Positions 26,014-34,432 of a DNA stretch of 44,040 nt are shown here, piece by piece. The first letter of the stretch is position 1; each line of letters begins with the position of its first letter. Source of the stretch: an uncultured Parcubacteria group bacterium (GTDB lineage Bacteria; Patescibacteriota; Minisyncoccia; UBA6257; 2-01-FULL-56-20); NCBI GenBank assembly GCA_903944135.1, contig CAJAQL010000001.1, positions 1 to 44,040 of the forward strand. The letters are read 5' to 3'. Made by a program: the position numbers and the translations under genes. Below the pieces are notes generated by a model. It was not told the DNA's origin and searched no databases. It saw only the letters and a program-made list of their open reading frames with translations.

Positions 26014-26538
26014 TTACGCCGTTGTTTTTCCTTTGCTCACGATCACCCGACTTGCCCGCAGGACCTTTTCATGTAAACGGTATCCCGGTTCGATCTCTTC
26101 AACGACCGCATCGTGCGGCAAATCGTTTTCTACCTCGGTCATCGCCTCCATCATCGCCGGATCGAACGCCTCGCCTACCTTTATTTCTATCTTTTCCAGT
26201 CCGCGCTTTTTTAAAATGTCTTCGATCTGCGAACGGATCAGATAAATGCCTTTTTCTACCGGCCCCGCTTTTTCCATCGCACGGAGGCCAAGATCAAAAT
26301 TATCCATCACTGAGATCAGGTCTTTGATAAGATCTTCACTGCCGTACTTCACCGCTTCCTGAAGGTGCGCCATCTCATCCTTTTTATAATTGATGAAATC
26401 CGCCTTCGCCCTCTGCCAACCGGCAAGATATTCATCGCGCTGTTTCTCGGCTTCCGCAAGCTTCGTTTCCAATTCGCTCTCATCCACGACCGGCAAATCC
26501 TCCTCTGTCTGATTATCTTTATTTTGTGGTTCGTCCAT
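26014..26538 (-). CDS. grpE: Nucleotide exchange factor GrpE
   Basis: A 174-residue GrpE, which releases ADP from DnaK. The acidic N-terminus leads into the long coiled-coil (ETKLAEAEKQRDEYLAGWQRAKADFINYKKDE). The C-terminal beta domain has the signature VGEAFDPAMMEAM...VVEEIEPGYRLHEKVLRASRVIVSK. I chose ATG 26538 (MDEPQNKD). The alternative ATG at 26556 falls inside a palindromic repeat. Confidence 0.94.
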   Translation of the reverse strand: MDEPQNKDNQTEEDLPVVDESELETKLAEAEKQRDEYLAGWQRAKADFINYKKDEMAHLQEAVKYGSEDLIKDLISVMDNFDLGLRAMEKAGPVEKGIYLIRSQIEDILKKRGLEKIEIKVGEAFDPAMMEAMTEVENDLPHDAVVEEIEPGYRLHEKVLRASRVIVSKGKTTA

Positions 26539-26547
26539 GATTTTGGT

Positions 26548-26634
26548 TTCCGTCATTCCGGCGAAGGCCGGAATCTATGCTTTTCATCCGAAGACTGAAA
26601 GCATGGATCCTCGCCTCCGCGAGGACGACAAGTA
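26548..26634. repeat. Palindromic repeat pair between hrcA and grpE
   Basis: GTCATTCCGGCGAAGGCCGG (from about 26554) and an opposite unit ending GAGGACGAC (about 26631). TATGCTTT and AAAGCATG pair internally, so the whole 80-nt stretch folds into one long hairpin. Confidence 0.75.
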
Positions 26635-26636
26635 AA

Positions 26637-27305
26637 TTATAAGTTTTTAAATATTCTGATCGCTTTTTTGTAGTCCATGCATTTCGGGCCGATCGCGAAG
26701 ACCGAGACCGTTGCATCTCCTATTTTGTAATTGCCGCCGACCACGGCAAGCTGTTCGCTTTTTGTCACGGGACTTTTTTTGCCGATGAAAACCTGCGGAC
26801 CGACGCCGATCTTTTCTGCCGCCCGCGGCGCACGTTCATCCACTGCCTCGAAATCGCGGATCACCGAACGGATCCCCTCGCGATCGCTCCAATCGAGATG
26901 TTCCACAAGCTCGTCGAGCCCGGTTTTATAGATCGCATCATGGGCAACATCCGCAATGACGCCCAAAATGCCAAGTTCATCCGACATCTCTTCGGCAAGG
27001 TCCATCCATGCCGCCCGCAAAAAAAGCTGATGCAGCATCGTCTCACGCAACGCCTCGGCCTCCACCTGCAGAAAATGCCGCGCAAAAAGCTCATAGCCGG
27101 CGTTCGTCGGAATCCGACCCGCGGAATGATAGGGTTGTTCAAGATATCCCTCACCCTCCAGAGCATCAAGCTCAAGACGGATCATCGCCGGCTTGATGCC
27201 GAAATCATACTGGTTATAAAGCCACCCCGAGCTCACTGGCTCCCGGGTGTCGATGAATCCCTGGATAACGGCCTGTAATATCTGTTCCCCTCGCTCCGTA
27301 AGCAT
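26637..27305 (-). CDS. hrcA: Heat-inducible transcription repressor HrcA (short form)
   Basis: The N-terminal winged helix matches HrcA (LTERGEQILQAVIQGFIDTREPVSS, IRLELDALEGEGYLEQPYHSAGRIPTNAGYELF). The remaining roughly 140 residues are a reduced dimerisation/GAF-like region ending in VSVFAIGPKCMDYKKAIRIFKNL. At 222 residues it is about two-thirds of the usual length. The context (hrcA, grpE, dnaK) and a CIRCE-like site on its own promoter support the role. The -10 box is 6 nt from the ATG. Confidence 0.88.
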   Translation of the reverse strand: MLTERGEQILQAVIQGFIDTREPVSSGWLYNQYDFGIKPAMIRLELDALEGEGYLEQPYHSAGRIPTNAGYELFARHFLQVEAEALRETMLHQLFLRAAWMDLAEEMSDELGILGVIADVAHDAIYKTGLDELVEHLDWSDREGIRSVIRDFEAVDERAPRAAEKIGVGPQVFIGKKSPVTKSEQLAVVGGNYKIGDATVSVFAIGPKCMDYKKAIRIFKNL

Positions 27306-27311
27306 ATTTAA

Positions 27312-27339
27312 ATTATATGTGTTAGCAATCTCATGTCAA
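27312..27339 (-). promoter_or_regulatory. Consensus promoter of hrcA
   Basis: On the minus strand, a perfect TTGACA (27334-27339), a 16-nt spacer and a perfect TATAAT (27312-27317), ending 6 nt before the hrcA ATG. Predicted leaderless. Confidence 0.75.
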
Positions 27340-27348
27340 GATTGCCAG
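27322..27348. promoter_or_regulatory. CIRCE-like operator
   Basis: TTAGCAATC-N9-GATTGCCAG, compared with the known CIRCE TTAGCACTC-N9-GAGTGCTAA. The 9-nt spacing is exact and the arms are complementary over six inner bases. It covers the -35 box and most of the spacer of the hrcA promoter, as expected for autorepression by HrcA. Confidence 0.75.
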
Positions 27349-27463
27349 TCATTGAAATCCGGCCTTCATAGATTCCGGGAAAATGAACCCTTTTAGCATA
27401 CAAACGCCCATTCACCCTCAAATGAAACCCAAACGATCCAAAAGGTAGTATCATTAAATAACT

Positions 27464-28555
27464 ATGAGAAAATTGTTCTCCGGCATCATCGGCGCCATGA
27501 TCGCATTCTCCCTTGCAGCCATGCCGGCACAAGCCGCAACGACCCCTCTTTCCAATCAGGCGGCACAGCAATTGCTTTCGCTCCTGCTCCAGGAACTCGC
27601 GCTCCTCGAACAGCAGCTTGCCGCAGAAACTGCCACCCCGGCAATCACAACGGCAACAACGACACCGATCGCAGCGATCACCCCGACGCTTCCCCAGCAA
27701 ACAACATTCGATCCGCAGGCGCTGGTGGGCATTCTGTGCTATTACAATGTAACCGCAACAGATCCTACGGATGGCGCCAACCAAACATTTTCGGAACAAG
27801 AAGAGGTGCGCGGCTCGGGTGTCATCATAAATGCCAATGGCAACATTCTCACGAATCGGCACATCATCGAACAACCGTCGGAGACGACGACGCTACAGGA
27901 TAGCAACGGAAATCCGATCTCCGTCATCCTGAGCTACTCCCTCGATCATTGCGAGGTCGGACAACTGCCGGCGGGAACATTACTGCCTTCGGTGAGCGAG
28001 ATACAGTCCCTGAATCCCTATGTTCAAATTCCCGTACTCGGTTATACAGCCCAACCCGTATATATTTCACATGACACCGACACCGAAGAAAATGATCTCG
28101 CGGATTTCGCCGTTCTCCGCATCACGGGAGTTACGGCGAACGGTCCGACGTTCGGCATAAAATCCGTTCCAAGTTCATTCCCCTACGCAACGCTCCTTGC
28201 GATCGATCCCTACGTCACGGCATCAACCACGCTGCCCGGCGATGTTCTCACCTACGGATTTCCGGGAGATGTCACAAGCGGTCAGGGCAATTTCTTTTCG
28301 ACGCTCACCATGACCGGAAGCGTGGGCAACGTGACCGACATAAGCGGCGGCGATAATTTCTACAATGGCATGCCCCTTGTCATCCAGACCGACATGGAGA
28401 TAGCGCACGGTCGCTCCGGATCTCCCTTGATCTGGCGGGGATATGTCATCGGCCTCGTTACGTTCTTCATTGGCGATAACCGAACAAATTCCGGTTCCGT
28501 GGCAAGCGATGCGATCATTAAAACGCTCCAGCCACTCGGTTATCTGCCGCAATAA
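27464..28555 (+). CDS. Secreted trypsin-like serine protease
   Basis: A 363-residue protein with a clear signal peptide (KLFSGIIGAMIAFSLAAMPAQA, cleavage near AQA). A low-complexity T/A/P linker of about 55 residues follows, then a chymotrypsin-fold domain. The catalytic triad is visible: H133 in LTNRHII, D214 in DLADFAVLRI, S318 in GRSGSPL. Two cysteines (LCYY and DHCEVG) could pair. No PDZ domain follows, unlike HtrA/DegP. The substrate is unknown; as an exported protease it may act on surface or host proteins. Its end overlaps the DUF167 gene tail to tail. Confidence 0.88.
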   Translation: MRKLFSGIIGAMIAFSLAAMPAQAATTPLSNQAAQQLLSLLLQELALLEQQLAAETATPAITTATTTPIAAITPTLPQQTTFDPQALVGILCYYNVTATDPTDGANQTFSEQEEVRGSGVIINANGNILTNRHIIEQPSETTTLQDSNGNPISVILSYSLDHCEVGQLPAGTLLPSVSEIQSLNPYVQIPVLGYTAQPVYISHDTDTEENDLADFAVLRITGVTANGPTFGIKSVPSSFPYATLLAIDPYVTASTTLPGDVLTYGFPGDVTSGQGNFFSTLTMTGSVGNVTDISGGDNFYNGMPLVIQTDMEIAHGRSGSPLIWRGYVIGLVTFFIGDNRTNSGSVASDAIIKTLQPLGYLPQ

Positions 28556-28781
28556 GAACTATCTTCTTGCGCGCCGTTTTCCCTGAAATGATCTTCACCG
28601 AAGAAACGGAAAGTTTGAAATATCCCGCAAGTGCGGCTTCCACAGCATGATTCGCTCGACCATCCTCGGCTGGTTCTTTTACGGCGATCGAAAAACATCC
28701 GTCGAATCCCGGTATAAGGTTTTCCATCTTTTCGATTGACGCACGCCGTGCGCCTGGTTTTGCAAAAACAAGGATCTTCAT
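28518..28781 (-). CDS. DUF167 (YggU-like) protein
   Basis: An 87-residue alpha/beta protein. The family pattern is KILVFAKPGARRASIEKM, IAVKEPAEDGRANHAVEAALAGYF and VKIISGKTARKKIVLI. Function is not established for the family. ATG 28781 gives the family-like N-terminus, but a TATGAT box 8 nt before an in-frame ATG at 28862 could give a 27-residue longer product. It converges on the protease gene, overlapping by 38 bp. Confidence 0.82.
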   Translation of the reverse strand: MKILVFAKPGARRASIEKMENLIPGFDGCFSIAVKEPAEDGRANHAVEAALAGYFKLSVSSVKIISGKTARKKIVLIAADNRVAGAF

Positions 28782-28875
28782 GAATTTCCAGTTGAGGCGC
28801 CGACTGGCAACATTAGGAGAACTACCGACATCGTTGCGGCACCAGCCAAATCCAGATTTCATACTTTCTTATCAT

Positions 28876-28977
28876 AGAATCCATCTCAAAAACAGTCGCG
28901 CAGATACCTCGAGACGGATTTGAGCGGAAACCGAATCTGGACGAAAGAGCCGCGTCGCTATTTTTGAGATGGGTTCT
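28876..28977. repeat. Palindromic element with TTTTTGAGAT ends, copy 3
   Basis: AGAATCCATCTCAAAAA (28876-28892) and TTTTTGAGATGGGTTCT (28961-28977) are complementary except at one position, enclosing 68 nt. This is the longest copy. Both ends lie next to -10-like boxes of divergent genes (DUF167 and VIT). Confidence 0.65.
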
Positions 28978-28981
28978 GGAG

Positions 28982-28987
28982 TAGAAT
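28982..28987 (+). promoter_or_regulatory. -10 element for the VIT-family gene
   Basis: TAGAAT, 9 nt before ATG 28997, just outside the palindromic element. Confidence 0.45.
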
Positions 28988-28996
28988 ACAAAAGAT

Positions 28997-29494
28997 ATGT
29001 CAAAAAATATAGACCTCTACGTCCGCAATATCGTATTCGGCATTTCGGACAGCCTGGTATCGACCGTCGGCCTCCTTGCCGGCATCGACGCAAGCGGAAC
29101 CTCGCGTCAGATCATCATCCTCACGGGCGTCGTTTATGCTTTTGTTGAGGCATTCTCGATGGCAATCGGCAGTTTTCTCTCCGAAGAATCCACCGAAGAA
29201 TACGAAACGAAGGGCGAAGTTTCCGATGGCAAACCGTTCGCCGCCGGCTTCATTATGTTCATTTCCTTTATCCTCGCATCATTTATTCCTATCGTCCCCT
29301 ATCTTTTCGCAGGATTAACCGCGGCACTTTGGCTTTCGATCACTCTTTCCATCGCGGCGCTCTTTATCGTCGGCATCGTGAGCGCCGAAATCATCAAAGT
29401 TCACCCGTGGAAACATGCCTTGAAAATGGCGCTCCTCGGCGGAGCGGCGATTCTTATCGGAGTCCTCGTCGGAAAATTCGTCAAGGCAGGATAA
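28997..29494 (+). CDS. VIT1/CCC1-family membrane protein (metal transporter-like)
   Basis: A 165-residue protein with five hydrophobic segments. The family signature RNIVFGISDSLVSTVGLLAGI begins the first helix, followed by AFVEAFSMAIGSFLSEES. VIT/CCC1 proteins export iron or manganese from the cytosol. The cytosolic metal-binding domain between helices 2 and 3 is very short here, as in small bacterial relatives. Substrate is inferred only. Confidence 0.82.
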   Translation: MSKNIDLYVRNIVFGISDSLVSTVGLLAGIDASGTSRQIIILTGVVYAFVEAFSMAIGSFLSEESTEEYETKGEVSDGKPFAAGFIMFISFILASFIPIVPYLFAGLTAALWLSITLSIAALFIVGIVSAEIIKVHPWKHALKMALLGGAAILIGVLVGKFVKAG

Positions 29495-29519
29495 GACAGG
29501 ACCCGTCCCAATGATCTTC

Positions 29520-29849
29520 TTATTCCTGTTTCAATAACCTATCAACGCGGGCGGCATTTTCATTGCCACGATCGATCGCGAACGAGATCAATGGCATCGG
29601 CCGGATGTTCATTTTTTTATTGAGCGCATGCTGGAATTCGCCGATCTTCATATTGAGAACGCGGAGCGCGTGCGCTTCCGCGGATGCCGGTATCACACTC
29701 ACATGAACCTGCGCGTGGTCCAGCTTTTTGTCGACCGAAACGCCAACGATCGTAATAAGGCCACCGGACAGTTCAATGTCCTGGATGATCATTTTGGAAA
29801 GCTCCTCCTGAATGACGCTGCCCACTCTTTCTGAACGGAAAAATCTCAT
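29520..29849 (-). CDS. rbfA: Ribosome-binding factor A
   Basis: A 109-residue KH-like protein needed for 30S maturation. RSERVGSVIQEELSKMI, the central LITIVGVSVDKKLDHAQVHVSVIP and the C-terminal RPMPLISFAIDRGNENAARVDRLL fit RbfA. It lies 119 bp after infB, the classical neighbour. Confidence 0.93.
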   Translation of the reverse strand: MRFFRSERVGSVIQEELSKMIIQDIELSGGLITIVGVSVDKKLDHAQVHVSVIPASAEAHALRVLNMKIGEFQHALNKKMNIRPMPLISFAIDRGNENAARVDRLLKQE

Positions 29850-29968
29850 AAAAATTGTTTTATTTTATTTTTAAATTAAATCGCATTCCGCATCGTAAAA
29901 ATTTCGATTATCGTTCTGCTTTACGCCACCCCGGCTTCCGCCCGAACTCCAGCAAAAACTATAAAAGA

Positions 29969-31444
29969 CTATTTCTTGATCACAAGAACATCTCCTACGG
30001 CGATCTTGGCGGTGGCATTCGTCAAAATCCCGATTTCTTTCCCTGCTTCTGCCTGTGCTATCTCCGATTTCTTCTCGCGCAAGCCAAGAACCTTTCCGGA
30101 ACCGATCGCCTCCTCTGTTCCACTCTCTGATTTACGCAGCAGTTCAAATGAAGCCTTGCCACGAACGACGCCTTCCGTCACACGACCGCCGACAAGCTGT
30201 TTTTCCAATTTTTCCTGGTTAAAAACAGCGAGCACTTCAAGTTTCCCAATAGCCTGCGGACCGCGCTTCCCGGCCAAAAACTCCGAAACGGCATCCGCGA
30301 GCTCATAGACGATCTTCGAGGTGATGATCGTGACCCGCTGCGCTTCGGCAAGGTTCTGCGATCCTTTTTCGACACGATCCTTGAAACCGATGATCGCCGC
30401 ATTGGTTGCGAGCGCATTTCTCACGTCGTGATCCGTAATGTCGCCGACCGATTGATCAATGACAGCAATGCCTTTTTCATCCTTTTCGCCGATCGCCGCA
30501 AGGACGCTCGCGAGCGCTTCGAGCGAACCTTCATCTGAAGCCTTAAGGATCAGATTCAATTCCTTTCCATTGGCTTTTCCGCCGCCTGACTTCCAAACTT
30601 TCTGAACGGTCTTGGCGGTTGACGAATGCTGGTCAATGGTCGTCCCCACTGAAAATTCTTCGCCTACCGATGGAAGAGTTTCAAACCCGATAATGATCGC
30701 GGGCGCGGACGGCTCAAGAAAGTCCGCCGCCGTACCCAAAAAATCTTCGAGAATCTTCACCTTCCCATTCGCGCTTTTTGTCTGGATCAGATCACCGCGA
30801 TGGAGCGTGCCATTTTTCACGATCACGCTCGTTTCCAGCCCGCGCCGCGGATCACGCCGAGCTTCCAAAACATATCCTGTTGCTGTCGATGCAGGATCAT
30901 ACGAAAGATCCTCCATATCCGCCGTAAGAAGCACGAGATCAAGCAGGGCGTCAACGCCATCGCCGGTCTTTGCGGAAATTCCCTGATAGCTCACCTGTCC
31001 ACCGTATCCCTCAAGGAACACATTCTTGCTCATGAGGTCATTTCTTACCTTATCAATATTCCCTCCGGTCTTATCGATCTTATTGATCGCCACGACAAAT
31101 GGGGTCTTGGTATCTTCAAGGATCTTGATCGCCTCCTCTGTCTGTGGTTTCACGCCTTCTTCGGCGGCAATCACAAGAATAGCAACGTCCGCAACCTGGG
31201 CTCCCCGCGAACGCATGGCACTGAAGGCTTCATGGCCCGGCGTATCGATGAAGGTTATCTTCCGGCCGTTCCGGAGGATTTCATAAGCACCCACCGCCTG
31301 CGTAATACCCCCCGCCTCGCGGGCAGCTACATTTGCTTTGCGAATACGGTCCAAAAGCGTCGTTTTGCCATGGTCAACATGCCCCATTACGACGACGATC
31401 GGCGGTCTCTGCTTTTTCTCCGTTATTTTCTGCTCATTTGACAT
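29969..31444 (-). CDS. infB: Translation initiation factor IF-2 (short form)
   Basis: A 491-residue GTPase placing initiator tRNA on the 30S subunit. G1 is GHVDHGKTT (21-29), then DTPGHEAF and NKIDK. Domains II, C1 and C2 follow to the end ([12 protein letters not shown]). Only about 12 residues precede the G domain, so the N-terminal region of typical IF-2 is absent. A TAAAAT box lies 9 nt before the ATG. Confidence 0.96.
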   Translation of the reverse strand: MSNEQKITEKKQRPPIVVVMGHVDHGKTTLLDRIRKANVAAREAGGITQAVGAYEILRNGRKITFIDTPGHEAFSAMRSRGAQVADVAILVIAAEEGVKPQTEEAIKILEDTKTPFVVAINKIDKTGGNIDKVRNDLMSKNVFLEGYGGQVSYQGISAKTGDGVDALLDLVLLTADMEDLSYDPASTATGYVLEARRDPRRGLETSVIVKNGTLHRGDLIQTKSANGKVKILEDFLGTAADFLEPSAPAIIIGFETLPSVGEEFSVGTTIDQHSSTAKTVQKVWKSGGGKANGKELNLILKASDEGSLEALASVLAAIGEKDEKGIAVIDQSVGDITDHDVRNALATNAAIIGFKDRVEKGSQNLAEAQRVTIITSKIVYELADAVSEFLAGKRGPQAIGKLEVLAVFNQEKLEKQLVGGRVTEGVVRGKASFELLRKSESGTEEAIGSGKVLGLREKKSEIAQAEAGKEIGILTNATAKIAVGDVLVIKK

Positions 31445-31453
31445 AACCCGTAA

Positions 31454-31459
31454 ATTTTA
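31454..31459 (-). promoter_or_regulatory. -10 element for infB
   Basis: TAAAAT on the minus strand, 9 nt before the infB ATG. Confidence 0.45.
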
Positions 31460-31522
31460 GCAGAAAAAACCAAAAAAAACAACGGTTCCGCCCGCGTTTC
31501 CGTTTCTCGGGGTCGAGTCCGC

Positions 31523-33091
31523 TTATTTACCGTTTGCGGCAGATCCGTTCTCGGAGAATGTCATGGAAAACGAATATGACGACCCGCTTCCTTGAATTCC
31601 GTTGAGCGGAAGATCTATTGAGCTAAAATTTGGAGTATTTTCTATGGCCGATTTAAATGCAAGAATCGCATCTTCTGACTGCGCCTCTCCGGATACCGAA
31701 ATCGGCGTAGTATCGGATTGGAGCGTGATGCGCGTGAGGGCCACACTGCTGCTCGCCGCTGCATCTGAAATAGCCTGAATAAGAACGTAGCGTGGCGACA
31801 AGGACGATTCCACGGAAGCGATCATGCTGACCGTGCTATTGAATGCGTTTGCCTGCGATACAAGATCCGCCATCTCTCTCTTGGTATTTGATCCTACGGA
31901 GATGACGGACGCGGAATATGTCGCCGCGCTATTTTCCGTAGTCCGTAGAAAAACGTCGGTAATGGCGAACGCGATAACCAGGATGCCAAGAACGACTGGA
32001 ACCGCCACGCGCCAGAACGACAGAAAATCAAGCATTCCGCTGTCTTCAAAAAGCTCTTTTGCGCCTTCGCCGAGGAAGGTTATCTCCCGGTCCTTGCTTC
32101 GAGGCGTCGCCGCACGCAATCCCGACCCTAACGCTACGGTCCACGCATCAGGAACAGCGCCGCCGAGCGAGTCTTCAAGTATAAACACCGGCATCGGCTC
32201 GGTCTCTCCTATGATCGCACGGGCTTCGTCGACGAAAAATCCTCCCGAAAGCCCGATTGCGGTAATGGGCTTTTTCCAATGCTGGCGATAAAAATTGACG
32301 ACTTGATGTAAATTGAGCGTGAAAGTCTGCTTGAATTTATCCAGTGTTATTTCTCCTTTCTCATCGGAAATATCACGCCACGGACTCATATATTCAAAAC
32401 AAAGCCGTCCATGACGGAGAATAATGAAATCAAGCCCGCTATCATCGATGATAGCGGCAAGATAAGGCTTCTCGAAATCCATTCCCGATGCATACTCGCG
32501 CAATGTCCGAGCCACCGCGAGCGCTTTCGACTCCACGGCGACCGTGACGAATCCGGCAGAAAAAAGAATATTGGTCATCGCATCAACCATCGCGCGATCC
32601 GCAAACGCGCCAAGCACCTCGACCCTCCCGAGTGACTCGTTTCGATTGATGATCTCCCATCCGGAATATGCCTCCGCGGCATCGACCGAAGAAGACATCT
32701 GCAGGTTCAACCGCATCGCCGTATCAAAGCCTTCTCCCGTAATGATCGGCAGGTTGAAAACCTGATTATAGATCGATGCCGCACCGAGAGAGACGACCAC
32801 GTTCATAATACTGCCCTTTTTCGCCAGCTCAGGTATTTGGGATCGAAGCGCCGCAAGCGCCGCAGCGAACGCAAATTCATCTTTTATCTTCCCTCCCTCG
32901 GAGACGCCGGGTTCAATGCGGACGGCGCGGAATTGCCATGCCGCGCCATCGAAATAGGCGAGCCGCAAGAGCTGATCTGTTATTTCGAGGCCACCCGTGA
33001 TAGGACGAATACGCAAAAGGCGCATCATCCTGTCCATGATGCCTCCTGCCTTTCCTAGGCCCGCTTTTATTTTCTTTTCGCTATTGGACAT
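31523..33091 (-). CDS. Type IV pilus assembly protein, PilM-PilN fusion
   Basis: A 522-residue protein. Residues about 35-360 are PilM-like, an actin-fold cytoplasmic ATPase (ITDQLLRLAYFDG, SLGAASIYNQVFNLP, IIDDSGLDFIILRHG, ITAIGLSGGFF). One membrane helix follows (AVPVVLGILVIAFAITDVFL). A PilN-like periplasmic part then has a coiled-coil start (KREMADLVSQANAF) and a beta domain (VALTRITLQSDTTPISVSGEAQ). The two proteins are normally separate, and they link the pilus machine across the membrane. I chose ATG 33091, 11 bp inside the upstream pilin-like gene. Confidence 0.8.
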   Translation of the reverse strand: MSNSEKKIKAGLGKAGGIMDRMMRLLRIRPITGGLEITDQLLRLAYFDGAAWQFRAVRIEPGVSEGGKIKDEFAFAAALAALRSQIPELAKKGSIMNVVVSLGAASIYNQVFNLPIITGEGFDTAMRLNLQMSSSVDAAEAYSGWEIINRNESLGRVEVLGAFADRAMVDAMTNILFSAGFVTVAVESKALAVARTLREYASGMDFEKPYLAAIIDDSGLDFIILRHGRLCFEYMSPWRDISDEKGEITLDKFKQTFTLNLHQVVNFYRQHWKKPITAIGLSGGFFVDEARAIIGETEPMPVFILEDSLGGAVPDAWTVALGSGLRAATPRSKDREITFLGEGAKELFEDSGMLDFLSFWRVAVPVVLGILVIAFAITDVFLRTTENSAATYSASVISVGSNTKREMADLVSQANAFNSTVSMIASVESSLSPRYVLIQAISDAAASSSVALTRITLQSDTTPISVSGEAQSEDAILAFKSAIENTPNFSSIDLPLNGIQGSGSSYSFSMTFSENGSAANGK

Positions 33092-33506
33092 CTTGCCAAG
33101 AAATCGATACAACCTGCCCCGTCGAAGAGCTGATACCAAACACCGCATTTATCTTGCGCGTACGGCCACTTACGGTCGCCGCCGAAAATACTGTATCAAG
33201 GCCGGCGGCAGAACCCGACCCCTGCGTCACGGAAACCGTTGCGGTGCCGTTCGGAACCGTCACGGAATATCCCGCCGACGTGAATGACGTATTGCGGACC
33301 AATCGGAGAAAAGCATCATTTACGCCCGCCGTCGCAACGGCCTCCGCCTTCTCCGATGCTTGCAAACCATAACCGCTATCCACGAATGTTGCGGCAAGCA
33401 CCGCAACCGTCGCCGCGATCACGATCATAACGCCGCCAATAAGAAGAATGGTCGACAGGAACGCCTGACCTGCCGCATTTTTTCTTAAAAGATCGTTCTT
33501 TTCCAC
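33081..33506 (-). CDS. Pilin-like protein, PilX/minor pilin type
   Basis: A 141-residue protein. A short basic N-terminus (MEKNDLLRKNAAGQAF) precedes one long hydrophobic helix (LSTILLIGGVMIVIAATVAVLAATFV). A helical spine (ASEKAEAVATAGVNDAFLRLVRN) and a small beta-rich head follow. This is the layout of minor pilins and PilX-like proteins, although a canonical prepilin peptidase glycine-phenylalanine-glutamate site is not clear. The start is GTG at 33506, 6 nt after a TATAAT. It overlaps the PilMN gene. Confidence 0.68.
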   Translation of the reverse strand: MEKNDLLRKNAAGQAFLSTILLIGGVMIVIAATVAVLAATFVDSGYGLQASEKAEAVATAGVNDAFLRLVRNTSFTSAGYSVTVPNGTATVSVTQGSGSAAGLDTVFSAATVSGRTRKINAVFGISSSTGQVVSISWQDVQ

Positions 33507-33512
33507 TTATTG

Positions 33513-33518
33513 ATTATA
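33513..33518 (-). promoter_or_regulatory. -10 element for the pilus genes, 6 nt from a GTG start
   Basis: TATAAT on the minus strand, then CAATAA, then GTG. Confidence 0.6.
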
Positions 33519-33539
33519 GCACTCTCGAACGAACTTTAT

Positions 33540-34058
33540 TTATTGCCCCGTCGTAGAAGCGGAACTTGTGCTTATCGAAAGAAGTTCCACGGTGAAATGC
33601 AATGTTGAATTTCCCGGAATCGGTCCATAGTCCGAGGCGCCATAGCCAAGTTCCGGCGGGATCACCAGTTCCCGCTTACCGCCGACTTTCATGCCTGCCA
33701 CGCCAAGATCCCACCCCTTAATGACATCGCCGGCGCCAAGCTTGAAGCTGAATGGCTGATTGCCATGTTTGGCCGAGGCATCAAATACCGTACCGTTATC
33801 AAGCGAACCCGAGTAAAGCACGCTTACCGTATCTCCGGTCTGCGCCTCAGCGCCCGTGCCCACTATATCGTCAGTTATTTTTAATTCTTGCATGATAGTA
33901 TTTTGAGTTTGTTTTTCTTGGGCAATGAGCGCGGCTCCCTGTTGCGATTGTGCCTCATTGTTTTTTTGCTCTTCACGGGATTCATACCAAGCACCCGCCC
34001 AAACAAGACCGATAACCACTATGGCAAAACAAATGGTGATGATTATTTTCTTTTGCAT
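33540..34058 (-). CDS. Membrane-anchored FKBP-type peptidyl-prolyl isomerase
   Basis: A 172-residue protein with an N-terminal membrane anchor (KIIITICFAIVVIGLVWAGAW). A polar linker with many Q and E follows, then a complete FKBP domain: GDTVSVLYSGSLDNGTVFDAS, FSFKLGAGDVIKGWDLGVAGMKVGGKREL, IPPELGYGASDYGPIPGNSTLHFTVELLSI. It probably assists folding of exported proteins outside the membrane. ATG 34058 is the likely start; a TTG lies 12 nt upstream. Confidence 0.9.
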   Translation of the reverse strand: MQKKIIITICFAIVVIGLVWAGAWYESREEQKNNEAQSQQGAALIAQEKQTQNTIMQELKITDDIVGTGAEAQTGDTVSVLYSGSLDNGTVFDASAKHGNQPFSFKLGAGDVIKGWDLGVAGMKVGGKRELVIPPELGYGASDYGPIPGNSTLHFTVELLSISTSSASTTGQ

Positions 34059-34077
34059 GATTTTATACAACTTGCCA

Positions 34078-34104
34078 TTCCCACAAAGGCGGGAATCCAG
34101 AATT
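34078..34104. repeat. Single unit of the GTCATTCCCGCGAAGGCGGG-like repeat
   Basis: CCATTCCCACAAAGGCGGG followed by AATCCAGAA, just upstream of the FKBP gene. Confidence 0.5.
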
Positions 34105-34108
34105 TTAG

Positions 34109-34432
34109 TTAGCTTATTTTCGCGCCGGGCGGAACATCTCGTTCGACCGCGAGCATGACGGGCTCGCCATTTTCGCCGTGCGCCGCAAGGATCATCCCCT
34201 GGCTTTCGAGGCCCATCATCATGCGCGGGTCAAGATTCGCGATAATGACGACCTCCTTACCGACAAGATCCTCGGGCGCGTAAGATTTCGCGATGCCGGA
34301 AAGTATCTGGCGCGGTTCTCCGATATCGACCGACAGTTTCAAAAGCTTTTCGGAACCTTCCACGCGCGCGGCCGAAAGGATTTTGCCGACCCGCAGGTCC
34401 ATCTTCTGGAATTCATCAATGGTCATTGGCAT
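34109..34432 (-). CDS. Stand-alone tRNA-binding domain protein (MetRS C-terminal/Trbp111 type)
   Basis: A 107-residue OB-fold protein. IDEFQKMDLRVGKILSAARVEGSEKLLKLSVDIGEPRQILSGIA, VIIANLDPRMMMGLESQGMILAA and VPPGAKIS match the EMAPII/Trbp111 tRNA-binding domain found at the C-terminus of methionyl-tRNA synthetase. As a separate protein it would bind the tRNA elbow and might work in trans with MetRS, which is not in this window. Confidence 0.88.
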   Translation of the reverse strand: MPMTIDEFQKMDLRVGKILSAARVEGSEKLLKLSVDIGEPRQILSGIAKSYAPEDLVGKEVVIIANLDPRMMMGLESQGMILAAHGENGEPVMLAVERDVPPGAKIS

